Shown in pieces: positions 27,976-37,173 of a DNA stretch of 64,000 nt. Made by a program: the position numbers and the translations under genes. Location: NCBI RefSeq assembly GCF_014841615.1, contig NZ_JACYUG010000011.1, positions 1 to 64,000 on the forward strand, given 5' to 3'. The notes under the pieces were generated by a model that was not told where the DNA came from, searched no databases, and saw only the letters and a list, made by a program, of their open reading frames with translations. Source of the DNA: Sphingomonas sp. CFBP 8760. GTDB taxonomy: Bacteria > Pseudomonadota > Alphaproteobacteria > Sphingomonadales > Sphingomonadaceae. Numbering within the stretch: the first letter of the stretch is position 1; every line of letters begins with the position of its first letter.

Positions 27976-29546
27976 CGCTCGGTTCCGGCGGGCAGGCAGA
28001 CGGTGAAGCGCGCGCCGGTACGATCATCCTCGCGTGATTCGACCGTGATGACGCCGCCATGCCCCTCGACGATCGTGCGCGCGATCGCCAGCCCCAGTCC
28101 GGAATGGCGGCCGAACTCCTCGCTGTGCGGACGGATCGACTGGAACCGGCGGAAGATCGCCTCGCGTGCTTCCTCCGGCACGCCGGGGCCTTCGTCCTCG
28201 ACCATGACGACCAAGTCTCCGTTTCGCACCGTTGCCGCGATCGTCACGAGACCATTGTCGGGCGAAAAGGAATGGGCGTTGTCGAGCAAATTCTCGAACA
28301 CCCGCTCCAGTCGGGCGCCTTCGCCCATCGCCACCAGCGGGACATCGGCCGGGCGGTCGAAATCGAAGCGGATGTCGCGACCGATGCCCCGCTGCGCGCG
28401 CTGGTCGAGCAATCCGGCGACCATCGCACCGATATCGACCGGCTCGAATTTCGCGCGGCTGAGCTGTGCATCGAGCCGTGACGCCTCCGAGATGTCGGTG
28501 ATGAGCCGGTCGAGCCGATGCACGTCGTCCTGCACGATCGCCAGCAATTGTGCCTGCAGGGCGGGATCGCTGACCCGCCCCAGCCCGTCGACCGCCGACC
28601 GCAACGAGGCGAGGGGGTTCTTCATCTCATGGGTCACATCGGCGGCGAACGCCTCGGTCGCATCGATCCGGGCGCGCAGCGCGAGGCTCATGTCCGACAG
28701 CGCCCGCGCCAGCATGCCCAGTTCGTCGCGGCGGGAGGGCAGGCGCGGTACCACCACCTCGCGCGCGCGCCCCAGCCGGACGCGCACCGCCGCGCGGGCC
28801 AGGCGGCGGAGCGGCCGGACGATGGTGCGGGCGAGGAACAGCGACAGCAGAACCGAGACGATCGTCACCATCAGCAGCACGAGGCTGAGGCGCAGCCGCT
28901 CGGTCCGCACGGTGCGGGTGATGTCGCGGGCGTTGATGGCGGTCAGCGCGATCATGCCGTCCGGCAGCCGCGCGGCGGCGGTGATGACCGGGGTCCGGTC
29001 CGGCGCGCGCCAGACGGTGGCGGCGACGATGCCGCGCCGGGCGGCGCGCACGTCGGGCCATTGCGCGGGATCGGAACGATCACGATAGAGCGGGGGCCGG
29101 GCGGCGGCGACCACGGTATCGATCATTCCGTCCAGAAAACGCGCGATCCGTTGGTCCAGCCCCTCGCGGTCGGGGTCCTGCAACAGGAAGTTGCGCAGGC
29201 CCAGCGCCCGGCTGTCCATCGTGACCCCCGCCGGGCCGAGCAGGCGGATGCGCGCGCCAGTATCGCGGGCCAGCCGCAACAGCAGTGCCTCGCGTCCGGT
29301 ATCGGCGGCCGCCAGCGCCTCCGCGATCAACCGGGCCTCACGCGATGCCTGCGCGACGCGGTTGTCGACGATGCGCGACCGGTAGCTGTCGAGATAGAAG
29401 AATCCGCCCGCCAGCAGCAGCAGCGCGATGATGTTGACCGCCAGGATACGCCGCGTGAGCGAGACGCGCCCCGACCAGCGCAACGCCAGATCGGGCCCCT
29501 CGTCGGACGGGGACTCATTCCTCGGAAAAGCGATAACCGGCACCAT
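27972..29546 (-). CDS. chvG: Two-component sensor kinase ChvG (ExoS family)
   Basis: About 524 residues. Two membrane helices (near residues 35-55 and 230-255) flank a periplasmic sensor, followed by HAMP, HisKA ([14 protein letters not shown]) and an ATPase domain ([28 protein letters not shown]). ChvG/ChvI control envelope, acid and exopolysaccharide responses in Alphaproteobacteria. The start is uncertain. ATG 29546 is the nearest usual in-frame start and gives a 32-base overlap with chvI; a TTG closer to the first helix is possible. The gene order with hprK is the conserved alphaproteobacterial one. Confidence 0.92.
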   Translation of the reverse strand: MVPVIAFPRNESPSDEGPDLALRWSGRVSLTRRILAVNIIALLLLAGGFFYLDSYRSRIVDNRVAQASREARLIAEALAAADTGREALLLRLARDTGARIRLLGPAGVTMDSRALGLRNFLLQDPDREGLDQRIARFLDGMIDTVVAAARPPLYRDRSDPAQWPDVRAARRGIVAATVWRAPDRTPVITAAARLPDGMIALTAINARDITRTVRTERLRLSLVLLMVTIVSVLLSLFLARTIVRPLRRLARAAVRVRLGRAREVVVPRLPSRRDELGMLARALSDMSLALRARIDATEAFAADVTHEMKNPLASLRSAVDGLGRVSDPALQAQLLAIVQDDVHRLDRLITDISEASRLDAQLSRAKFEPVDIGAMVAGLLDQRAQRGIGRDIRFDFDRPADVPLVAMGEGARLERVFENLLDNAHSFSPDNGLVTIAATVRNGDLVVMVEDEGPGVPEEAREAIFRRFQSIRPHSEEFGRHSGLGLAIARTIVEGHGGVITVESREDDRTGARFTVCLPAGTER

Positions 29547-30219
29547 AAAGGGTTTCGATCGCGTCGAATTCGGGGTCGACCCCGCGGAATTTGCGGCGGA
29601 CGCGCTTGATATGGCTGTCGATCGTGCGATCGTCGACATAGATGTCGTCCTGATAAGCGGCATCCATCAGCTGGTTGCGCGTCTTCACCACGCCCGGCCG
29701 CTGCGCCAGCGTTTCTAGGATCAGGAATTCGGTGACGGTCAGCGTCACCGGCTCGTTGTCCCACAGCACGCGGTGGCGGGCCGGGTCCATCGCCAGTCGC
29801 CCGCGCACCAGCGTCTCCGCAGTCGGCTCGCCCCCCGCACCGGCGGGTTGCAACGGTTCCGCCCGGCGCAGGATGGCGCGGATGCGGGCGATCAGCAGCC
29901 GCTGGGAAAAGGGCTTGGCGATGTAATCGTCCGCGCCCATCGCCAGACCCAGCGCCTCGTCCAGCTCGTCGTCCTTGGAGGTCAGGAAGATCACCGGGGT
30001 CGATTGGCGTTCGCGCAGACGACGCAGCAATTCCAGCCCGTCCATTCGCGGCATCTTGATATCGAAAATCGCCAGATCGGGTGGATTGTCGGCCAGCGCC
30101 TTCAACGCCGCCTCGCCATCCGAATAGACGCGCGTCAGGAACCCCTCCGCCTGAAGGGCGATCGATACCGAGGTCAGGATGTTGCGATCGTCGTCGACGA
30201 GCGCGATCGTTGCCGTCAT
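29515..30219 (-). CDS. chvI: Two-component response regulator ChvI (OmpR family)
   Basis: 234 residues. The receiver domain has phosphoacceptor D53 ([12 protein letters not shown]) and KPF near residue 104. The winged-helix DNA-binding domain is of the OmpR type ([43 protein letters not shown]). The N-terminus [14 protein letters not shown] is the ChvI signature. It is first gene of the operon running chvI-chvG-hprK-rapZ-EIIA-ptsH, divergent from an alpha/beta hydrolase gene 84 bases away. pckA, often next to chvI in other Alphaproteobacteria, is absent here. Confidence 0.95.
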   Translation of the reverse strand: MTATIALVDDDRNILTSVSIALQAEGFLTRVYSDGEAALKALADNPPDLAIFDIKMPRMDGLELLRRLRERQSTPVIFLTSKDDELDEALGLAMGADDYIAKPFSQRLLIARIRAILRRAEPLQPAGAGGEPTAETLVRGRLAMDPARHRVLWDNEPVTLTVTEFLILETLAQRPGVVKTRNQLMDAAYQDDIYVDDRTIDSHIKRVRRKFRGVDPEFDAIETLYGAGYRFSEE

Positions 30220-30303
30220 GCCTTGCGCCTAGTCCAAAGCGTGGACGCGCTCAACCATGCCGATCCACTGGCCCTGCCGCGCCGGGCGGTTTAAGGGGGC
30301 ACG

Positions 30304-31065
30304 ATGACCAACACGCCCCCTCCGCCGCAGTTCTTCCACGGTTCCGACGGTGTCCGTCTGGCGTGGCGGGAAGTGGGTGAGGGGCGGCCGGTGGTGCTGA
30401 TCCACGGCTATTTCAGCGACGCGTGGACCAACTGGCTGCGGTACGGCCATGCCGCCGTGATCGCGGCCACCGGGTGCCGGGTCATCATGCCGGACCTGCG
30501 CGCGCATGGGGACAGCGATCGGCCGCATGACCCCGCCGCCTATGTGCCCGATATCCTGACGCGTGATGGCCATGCGCTGATCGCCCATCTGGGGCTGACC
30601 GATTACGATCTCGGCGGTTATTCGCTGGGCGCGCGCACGGCATCGCGAATGCTGGCGACGGGGGCGACGCCGGGGCGCGTGATCTTCGCCGGCATGGGGC
30701 TAGAGGGGCTGACCGAGACCGATCGCCGCGTCGATCATTTCCGCAATATCCTGACCCGCCTGGGCGAGCACAGGCGCGGCAGCCCGGAATGGCTGGCGGA
30801 GGCGTTTCTGAAGACCACCGGTGGCGATCCGGCGGCGTTGCTGGGTATCCTCGATACCTTCGCCGATACCCCACTGGCGACGATCCGGGGATTCGCGATG
30901 CCGGCACTGGTCGTGGCGGGCATGGAGGATTTCGACAACGGGTCGGCGGCAGCGCTGGCCGATGCGTTGCCCGACGGCCGTTTCGTCGAGGTGCCGGGCG
31001 GGCATATGAGCTCGGTGGCCAAGCCCGAACTGGGGCAGGCGATCGCCGCGTTTCTGGCGACTTGA
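30304..31065 (+). CDS. Alpha/beta hydrolase
   Basis: 253 residues. The fold is shown by VLIHGYFSDAWTN (oxyanion region), the nucleophile elbow GGYSLGAR with S107, an acid in AGMEDFDN and the catalytic His in GGHMS near the end. There is no signal peptide, so it is cytosolic. The substrate is unknown; esters or lactones are typical. It is 52 bases ahead of the M2 peptidase gene on the same strand and divergent from chvI. Confidence 0.9.
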   Translation: MTNTPPPPQFFHGSDGVRLAWREVGEGRPVVLIHGYFSDAWTNWLRYGHAAVIAATGCRVIMPDLRAHGDSDRPHDPAAYVPDILTRDGHALIAHLGLTDYDLGGYSLGARTASRMLATGATPGRVIFAGMGLEGLTETDRRVDHFRNILTRLGEHRRGSPEWLAEAFLKTTGGDPAALLGILDTFADTPLATIRGFAMPALVVAGMEDFDNGSAAALADALPDGRFVEVPGGHMSSVAKPELGQAIAAFLAT

Positions 31066-31117
31066 CGGCGGCGGGCGGCGGGTGGATCACCACGCCGTCC
31101 GTCCGAAAAGGAACATC

Positions 31118-32935
31118 ATGATCCGTACCACCGCCTCGCTCGCCGTGCTGGCGAGCGTGCTTGCCGCCACCCCGCTCCCGGCGCAGACGGCCACGCCCGT
31201 CACCGTGGCACAGGCCGACGCCTTCGTCGCCGATGCCGAAAAGCAGATCGCCGACCGGTCGATCCCGCTCAACCGGATCAGCTGGGTCAACGCCACCTAC
31301 ATCACCGACGATACCGACGCCCTGGCCGCGCAGGCGAACGGGGCGATGACCGAATTGCAGGTGACGCTCGCCACGCAGGCCGCGCGCTATGCCACGCTGC
31401 CCGGCCTGTCGTTCGATACCCGGCGCAAGCTCGACCTGCTGCGCGGTGGCATCACCCTTCCGGCTGCGGCGACGCCCGGCGCGGCGGAAGCGCTGGCGAC
31501 GCTGACCACGCGGATGTCGTCCGCCTATGGCAAGGGCCGGGGGACGCTCGACGGCAAGCCGGTCAACGGCTCGGACATCGAGGCGGCGATGGGGGAAAGC
31601 CGCGATCCTGCCAAGCTGAAGGAGATGTGGATCAGCTGGCACGACAATGTCGGTGCGCCGATGCGCGCCGATTACATGAAGATGACCGATCTCGCCAATG
31701 CGGGGGCCAAGGGGCTCGGCTATGCCGACACCGGCGCGCTGTGGCGGTCCGGCTACGACATGACCCCCGATGCCTTCGCGGCCACTACCGATCGCATCTG
31801 GAAGGAGGTCGAGCCGCTCTATCTGGCGCTCCACACCTATGTCCGCTGGAAGCTGAACGAGAAATACGGCGATGCGGTGCAGGCGAAGACCGGGCCGATC
31901 CGCGCCGACCTGCTCGGCAATATGTGGGCACAGGAATGGGGCAACATCTATGACCTCGTCGCGCCGGCGGGGGCCGGCGATCTGGGCTACGACACCGGCG
32001 ACCTGCTGAAGGCCAAGGGCTATGACGCGACGCGGATGGTCCGTCAGGGCGAGGCCTTCTATTCGTCGCTCGGTTTCGCGCCGCTGCCCGAGACGTTCTG
32101 GCAGCGGTCGCAGATCGTGAAGCCTGCCGACCGTGAGGTGATCTGCCATGCCTCGGCATGGGATCTCGACAATGCCGACGATATCCGCATCAAGATGTGC
32201 ACCAAGGTGAACGGCGACGATTTCGTCACCATCCACCACGAACTCGGTCACAATTACTATCAGCGGGCGTACAAGGCGCAGCCGTTCCTGTACAAGAACG
32301 GTGCCAATGACGGGTTCCACGAGGCGATCGGCGATACCGTCGCGCTGTCGATCACGCCCGACTATCTGGTCGGCATCGGCCTGCTCGACAAGGCGAAGGT
32401 GCCGAGCGCGGACAAGGACATCGGCCTGTTGCTGCGCCAGGCGATGGACAAGGTCGCCTTCCTGCCGTTCGGCCTGCTGATCGACAAATGGCGCTGGGGC
32501 GTGTTCTCGGGCGAGATCAAGCCGACCGGCTATCAGGCGGGATGGGACAAGCTTCGCCTGCAATATCAGGGAGTGGCGCCGCCGGTGGCGCGGGACGAGA
32601 CGAAATTCGATCCCGGCGCGAAATATCACATTCCGGCGGGCGTACCCTATACGCGCTATTTCCTCGCCCGCGTGCTTCAGTTCCAGTTCTATCAGGCGGC
32701 GTGCAAGCAGGCCGGATGGAAGGGGCCGCTCCATCGCTGTTCGTTCTATGGCGACAAGACGGTCGGCACGCGGCTGAACGCGATGCTGGCGATGGGCCAG
32801 TCGAAGCCGTGGCCCGATGCGCTCCAGCAGTTCACCGGTACCCGCGAGATGAGCGGCAAGGCGCTGATCGCCTATTTCGCACCGTTGAAGGCGTGGCTGG
32901 ACCAGCAGAACAAGGGCAAGCCACAGGGCTGGTGA
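31118..32935 (+). CDS. Secreted M2 peptidyl-dipeptidase (ACE-like)
   Basis: 605 residues. Signal peptide at residues 1-22 (cleavage near PAQ-TA). The zinc site is HELGH (H374, E375, H378) with third ligand E402 (FHEAIGD), as in angiotensin-converting-enzyme homologues. Bacterial members release C-terminal dipeptides in the periplasm and are common in Sphingomonas and Xanthomonas. AAAAGGA precedes ATG 31118. A strong terminator follows the stop. Confidence 0.95.
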   Translation: MIRTTASLAVLASVLAATPLPAQTATPVTVAQADAFVADAEKQIADRSIPLNRISWVNATYITDDTDALAAQANGAMTELQVTLATQAARYATLPGLSFDTRRKLDLLRGGITLPAAATPGAAEALATLTTRMSSAYGKGRGTLDGKPVNGSDIEAAMGESRDPAKLKEMWISWHDNVGAPMRADYMKMTDLANAGAKGLGYADTGALWRSGYDMTPDAFAATTDRIWKEVEPLYLALHTYVRWKLNEKYGDAVQAKTGPIRADLLGNMWAQEWGNIYDLVAPAGAGDLGYDTGDLLKAKGYDATRMVRQGEAFYSSLGFAPLPETFWQRSQIVKPADREVICHASAWDLDNADDIRIKMCTKVNGDDFVTIHHELGHNYYQRAYKAQPFLYKNGANDGFHEAIGDTVALSITPDYLVGIGLLDKAKVPSADKDIGLLLRQAMDKVAFLPFGLLIDKWRWGVFSGEIKPTGYQAGWDKLRLQYQGVAPPVARDETKFDPGAKYHIPAGVPYTRYFLARVLQFQFYQAACKQAGWKGPLHRCSFYGDKTVGTRLNAMLAMGQSKPWPDALQQFTGTREMSGKALIAYFAPLKAWLDQQNKGKPQGW

Positions 32936-32942
32936 CGTCAGG

Positions 32943-32972
32943 AAAGCCCCTCTCCACCGGGAGAGGGGCTTT
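32943..32972. terminator. Rho-independent terminator, bidirectional
   Basis: Perfect 13-bp stem AAAGCCCCTCTCC (32943-32955) with GGAGAGGGGCTTT (32960-32972) and loop ACCG, followed by T. It lies seven bases past the M2 peptidase stop. The symmetric A/T ends would also end transcripts of the convergent coiled-coil gene whose stop is at 33054. Confidence 0.9.
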
Positions 32973-33053
32973 TCGGAGCCGGGGCAGGGTTACCTACCCC
33001 GTCATGGCGTTCGCACCCACGACGGTGCGGGTTTTACGCGGTCATGACCCGAA

Positions 33054-35414
33054 TTATCGCAACCGCTCGATCGCATGGGCAAGGGCGACGTAGAGCTTGC
33101 CCATGTCGGATGACAGCAGGGTCACCCCCAGCGCCGATCCGTCGCGCTGGGTCAGGATGGCCCGCAGCATCGCCTCGAAATCGTGGATGTAGCGGTTGAC
33201 GTGTTCGTTGAACGTGCGGTCGCCATCGTACAGGTTCGCGATCCGCTGTGCATCGCCGCTGTCGATCAGGCGTACCGCACGGCGGGTGAAGACGCCGCGA
33301 TCCCCCTTCAGATAGGCGGCCCAGGCACTGTCGGCGACGTCGGGGGCGAAGGCCTTGGCGATGTCGATCGACGCGGAATTGAGCGTCTCGATCAACTGGG
33401 TGACGCGCCCCGCCATCGAATCGCTGTCGCGTACCGCGGCCAGCCGGGCATCGAGCGCCGCGCTCTGCTGCGTGATCGCATCGATCTGGCCGGTCAGCTG
33501 CTCGGTCGCACGGGCGGTGGCGGCGACCACCTCCTGCGTGGCATCGCCGATCGCCGCGACCTGACGCTCGATCGTGTCGCCGGCGGCGCGGCGCATCGCC
33601 TCCGCGCTCGCCTGTTCCAGCTTGGCGGCGGCGGCTGGGATGACCGCGGTGATCGCCTCCCGCGCGCGATCCGCCGCGACCTGTGCGGTGTCGCGGACGC
33701 GCAGCAGCGCCTCGACCAGCCGTGGCGTGGCCTCTTCCGACAAGCGGTGGCTGCGGTCGATTGCCTGATCGACCGCCTCGGCCAGCGCGCCGGCGCTGTC
33801 ACGGCCGTTGCTGAGCGTGTCGAGCAGATTGCCCGAAAGGTCGTCCAGCGAGCGGCGCTGATCGGCGATGGTGCCCGCAATCGCCTCCACCGCGTCGTGC
33901 GTCGTCTCGGCGGCGCTGACCAGCGTCAGCAGGTCGGGCCGGGCCTGGGCGATCAGGTGCCGGCTGCTGTCGACCCGGCCGTCGAGCCGGCCGAGCGCAT
34001 CGGGCAATGTCTCGTCGATCTCGCGCGCGGCGGCGTCGAGGGCGACCAGCAGCGCCTCGGTGGTGGCGATCGTCCGGGCGGCCATCGCCTCGCCGGTCCG
34101 CAACGCTTCGGTCATCGCATCGGCCGAACCACCCAGCGCGCTGATCGAGGCGGCGAGCAATTGCGTCCGTTCGCTGCCGTTCGTGTGAAGCGAATCAAGC
34201 TGGCGTTCGACCAGCGCCACGCCATCGGCCAGATCGCCGACCAGTTCCTGGCCGATGCTCCGCTGTCTGCCGAGGCGGGCGGCAAGGCGATCGATCGTCG
34301 TATCGACTTCCTCCAGCCGGATCGCCAGCCCATCGACACCGTCGCGCGCGGTCTTTTCGAGCGCGGTCTGATGCGCGGCAACCGCCACCAGCATCTCGTC
34401 GCCACGATCGGCCAGTCGGGCGCGGGCGCCTTCCGCCGCGGCCTCGGTCCGGTCAACCAGCGCGGTGATCGTCGCCGCCAGTTGACCGCCGGCCTCCGTC
34501 ATCCGCCCCGTCGCGGCGGTACCCGCACTGCCGAGATGTTCGATCTGCCGGTCGAGCCGCCGCGCCGCCGATTCGACCAGTTGATCCAGCGCGTGCGAGG
34601 CGGCGGCCGTCGCCTCCTCCAGCCGGGTGCCGGCGCGGTGGCTGGTCGCGTCCATCCGCTCGATATGCATCGCGAGCCGTTCGGCGGCGGCGGCGGCGGC
34701 CTCGTTCGATTCGCGCGCCCGCCGGCCGAGCGCGTCGAGCTGCGCCTCCAGGGCGGCGGCCTGCGCGGCGGCGGTCAGCCCGGCCTGGTCCAGCCGTCGG
34801 CCGACTTCCTCGCTGTCGTTGCGGGCCTGCGGCATCGCCGCGATCAGTTCGCCGACGGTGGCGCGCGCCCGCTCGGCGGTGGCGGCGAGGTGGTCCGCCT
34901 GCGCCTCCGCCTGCACCACTTCGCGATGAAGGGCATGGCCGATCGCCTCGAACCGGGTCGCTGCGGCCGTGCCGGCGTCCAGCTGGGCCCCGATCGCCTC
35001 GCGCTGCGCGGTCAGCGTGCGCGACAGCGAGGCGATCCGGCGTTCGAGCGCTGCCGCCTCCGCCCGCATCGCCTGCGCCGACGCACCGAACCGCTGCGCC
35101 TCCGCCCGGCTGGTGCGTCGCGCCAGCAGCCAGACGATGCCGACCAGCGCGGGGGCGATGCACAGGGCGGTGAGGAACTGGACGAGATCGATCGGCGTCA
35201 TCGATCCCAGCGCGTCGCGGACCAGCCAGGTCAGCCCGCCGGCCCAGACCAGCACGACCGCCCCCGCCAGCGCGGGGGCGATCCAGCCGCCCGCCGCGTT
35301 GTCCGTCGTGGCGGGATCGATCCCGTCCGCCGTCCGGTCCGCGCCGTCCTGTCCGGCCCAGCCACCGATCGCAGTCGGCCAGAGATCTTCATGCGTGTCG
35401 ATGCGCGCGCCCAT
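33054..35414 (-). CDS. Large membrane-anchored coiled-coil protein of unknown function
   Basis: 786 residues. Two membrane helices at about 44-65 and 78-98 are followed by some 550 residues of Ala-rich coiled coil, then a C-terminal domain of about 100 residues (from about 685: AWAAYLKGDRGVFTRRAVRL to the end SSDMGKLYVALAHAIERLR). The C-terminal domain looks well kept; the rest is low complexity. The layout resembles methyl-accepting or cell-structure scaffolds, but no MCP signalling hairpin is seen. The start at 35414 is supported by GGGGGCC just upstream. It is divergent from the Hpt gene by 146 bases. Confidence 0.82.
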   Translation of the reverse strand: MGARIDTHEDLWPTAIGGWAGQDGADRTADGIDPATTDNAAGGWIAPALAGAVVLVWAGGLTWLVRDALGSMTPIDLVQFLTALCIAPALVGIVWLLARRTSRAEAQRFGASAQAMRAEAAALERRIASLSRTLTAQREAIGAQLDAGTAAATRFEAIGHALHREVVQAEAQADHLAATAERARATVGELIAAMPQARNDSEEVGRRLDQAGLTAAAQAAALEAQLDALGRRARESNEAAAAAAERLAMHIERMDATSHRAGTRLEEATAAASHALDQLVESAARRLDRQIEHLGSAGTAATGRMTEAGGQLAATITALVDRTEAAAEGARARLADRGDEMLVAVAAHQTALEKTARDGVDGLAIRLEEVDTTIDRLAARLGRQRSIGQELVGDLADGVALVERQLDSLHTNGSERTQLLAASISALGGSADAMTEALRTGEAMAARTIATTEALLVALDAAAREIDETLPDALGRLDGRVDSSRHLIAQARPDLLTLVSAAETTHDAVEAIAGTIADQRRSLDDLSGNLLDTLSNGRDSAGALAEAVDQAIDRSHRLSEEATPRLVEALLRVRDTAQVAADRAREAITAVIPAAAAKLEQASAEAMRRAAGDTIERQVAAIGDATQEVVAATARATEQLTGQIDAITQQSAALDARLAAVRDSDSMAGRVTQLIETLNSASIDIAKAFAPDVADSAWAAYLKGDRGVFTRRAVRLIDSGDAQRIANLYDGDRTFNEHVNRYIHDFEAMLRAILTQRDGSALGVTLLSSDMGKLYVALAHAIERLR

Positions 35415-35560
35415 TACCGGCCCCCCGTTCATCGGCGCGGTTGTAGCATTTTTCTCCCGCAGGCAAAGTCCGTGTGTCACAATCCGTCCGATCGCCCCGT
35501 CCGATCGCCCTGCCGGGGCGGTCAACGCAACCTTAATCCCGATCGGGATAGGGGGTTGGG

Positions 35561-35857
35561 ATGGCTTATGATCCTGGTGCAATCGATGCGACGCTGGCGG
35601 CGACCGTGGGGGACGAACCCGCGCTGATCGTCGAGTTGCGGCTGGCCTTCATCGCGGGTGCGGAGCGGACGCTGGGGCTGATGGAACTGGCGGGTGACAA
35701 CGTCGACGAATGGCGCGGCGCGGCGCTCCGCCTGCATGGATTGGCCGCCAGCTTCGGCGCGGTCCGGCTGATGACGCTGGCACGTAGCGCGATCGACGGT
35801 CGCCCCGGCGATCTGTCCACCGTCGCCAAGCTGCGCCGGGCGATCGCCCGCCTGTGA
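35561..35857 (+). CDS. Stand-alone Hpt (histidine phosphotransfer) domain protein
   Basis: 98 residues, a single four-helix Hpt domain. The phosphorylatable His is H59 in RLHGLAASFGAVRL, matching the H-x-L-x(3)-S-x-x-x-G pattern of Hpt proteins. The N-terminal segment LIVELRLAFIAGAERTL is the usual first helix. AGGGGG lies ahead of ATG 35561. Hpt proteins relay phosphate between receiver domains. The cognate kinase is unknown. The downstream genes include a kinase-like protein that cannot autophosphorylate on the normal His, so the pairing is intriguing. Confidence 0.85.
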   Translation: MAYDPGAIDATLAATVGDEPALIVELRLAFIAGAERTLGLMELAGDNVDEWRGAALRLHGLAASFGAVRLMTLARSAIDGRPGDLSTVAKLRRAIARL

Positions 35858-35952
35858 CGGGACCGTTGGCGGGAACGGATCGTCACGGATCGCCCGGATA
35901 ACGGCCGCAACGGGCTTGCATCGTGGCGGCGCTTGCCTAACAGCCTGTCCGG

Positions 35953-37137
35953 ATGCTCGCAGGGCTTCTTTTCGCAAATGACGAGGCGCTCGATCGTCCC
36001 GGCCAACTGACGGCGACGTTGCCGTTCGGCGGCGTGTGCCTGATCGAATATCAGGCGCGGCTGCTGGTCGCGGCGGGGGCCGCGCATGTGATCGTGTCGG
36101 TCGGTCGCCTGACCCCCGAACTGCTCGGCGCGCTGGGGCGGATCGGGAAACGGGGCGTGACGATCGATGCGGTCCGCACCGCTGCGGAAGCGTCGGAGAA
36201 ACTGCATCCGCTGTCGCATGTCGTCATGCTGGCCGATGGCCTCATCACCACGCAGGAGGTGGTGGACCGGTTCGCGGTCGAACCCCGCGACGCGTTGCTC
36301 GTCCTGCCGGAAGAGGATGCCGCCCCGGCGTTCGAACGGATCGGCGGCCGCATGGCGTGGGCGGGCGTGGCGCGGATCGACGCCGCGCTGATCGCGGAGG
36401 TGGCGGCGCTGCCACGCGACTACGACCTGCAATCGACGACGTTGCGGCTGGCCGCCCAGGCCCTGGCTTCGCAGGTGCCGATCGCGCCCGCGATGCTGCA
36501 TGACGGGCACGGTATCGAACATGCCAGCGCGGCGCTGGCGAAGCGGGGCCGGGCGATCCTGGCGTCGATCGCCGCGGACCGGCGCAACTGGTTCAACGGC
36601 TGGATCATCGCCCCTGTCGCGCGGCTGGCGGCACCGTGGCTGATGGACCGTGCGGTGCCGAGTGCAGTGCCCGCGGGCATCGGCGGCACCATCGGACTGG
36701 CGGGTGCGATCGCCGTGGTGCTGGGCACCCCGGCATCCGGGCTGGTCGCTGTGCTGGCAGGATGCGTGGGGCTGGGTCTTGGTCGCGTTCTGGCGGTGTT
36801 GCGCGACGAACAGGGGCTGGCGCGGGCGCAGGCCAGTGCGATGGCGATCCTGCCCGCGCTGGCGGTGGTGATGCTGGGTCTGGCGCTGGGCGGCGCGGAG
36901 GCGGGTGGTACGACCGGCCCCTTGCTGGCGCTGGCGTTGCTGTTCACCGGCGGGCTGGCGGAGCGGGCGATCGTGCCGCCGCTGCGCCGCCGCTGGTGGT
37001 CATCACCGCCCGCCTGCCTGACCGTGCTGACGGCGGTGACCCTGCTGGGATCGCCGGTCGCGGGGCTGGCGGCGGCGACGCTCTATGCCGCCGCGACGCT
37101 GATCGCGGTGGTGGAGACGTTGCGGCCCGACGCGTGA
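35953..37137 (+). CDS. Two-part protein: nucleotidyltransferase-like N-terminus plus membrane domain
   Basis: 394 residues, not a family I can name. The N-terminal ~210 residues are soluble and begin like a sugar-nucleotidyltransferase fold (LPFGGVCLIEYQARLLVAAGAAHVIVSVG, ADGLITTQEVV). The canonical G-x-G-T-R nucleotide-binding start is missing. The C-terminal half (about 225-390) has four to six membrane helices. The layout recalls the IPCT-DIPPS fusion of inositol lipid synthesis, but no CDP-alcohol phosphotransferase motif was found. It lies between the Hpt and DUF2336 genes on the same strand. No clear ribosome site was seen, so the start could be later. Confidence 0.7.
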   Translation: MLAGLLFANDEALDRPGQLTATLPFGGVCLIEYQARLLVAAGAAHVIVSVGRLTPELLGALGRIGKRGVTIDAVRTAAEASEKLHPLSHVVMLADGLITTQEVVDRFAVEPRDALLVLPEEDAAPAFERIGGRMAWAGVARIDAALIAEVAALPRDYDLQSTTLRLAAQALASQVPIAPAMLHDGHGIEHASAALAKRGRAILASIAADRRNWFNGWIIAPVARLAAPWLMDRAVPSAVPAGIGGTIGLAGAIAVVLGTPASGLVAVLAGCVGLGLGRVLAVLRDEQGLARAQASAMAILPALAVVMLGLALGGAEAGGTTGPLLALALLFTGGLAERAIVPPLRRRWWSSPPACLTVLTAVTLLGSPVAGLAAATLYAAATLIAVVETLRPDA

Positions 37138-37173
37138 CGGGACGTTAACCGGCGTCTGCTAATCCCCCTTGCC

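Noticed and set aside
33183..35627. 814-codon plus-strand open frame opposite the coiled-coil protein gene
   Set aside because: Arg/Gly-rich composition typical of an antisense frame; the minus-strand frame gives clear membrane helices, coiled coil and a C-terminal domain.
35953..37137. Assignment as bifunctional inositol-phosphate cytidylyltransferase / DIPP synthase
   Set aside because: The layout is similar, but the CDP-alcohol phosphotransferase motif and the transferase nucleotide-binding signature were not found.
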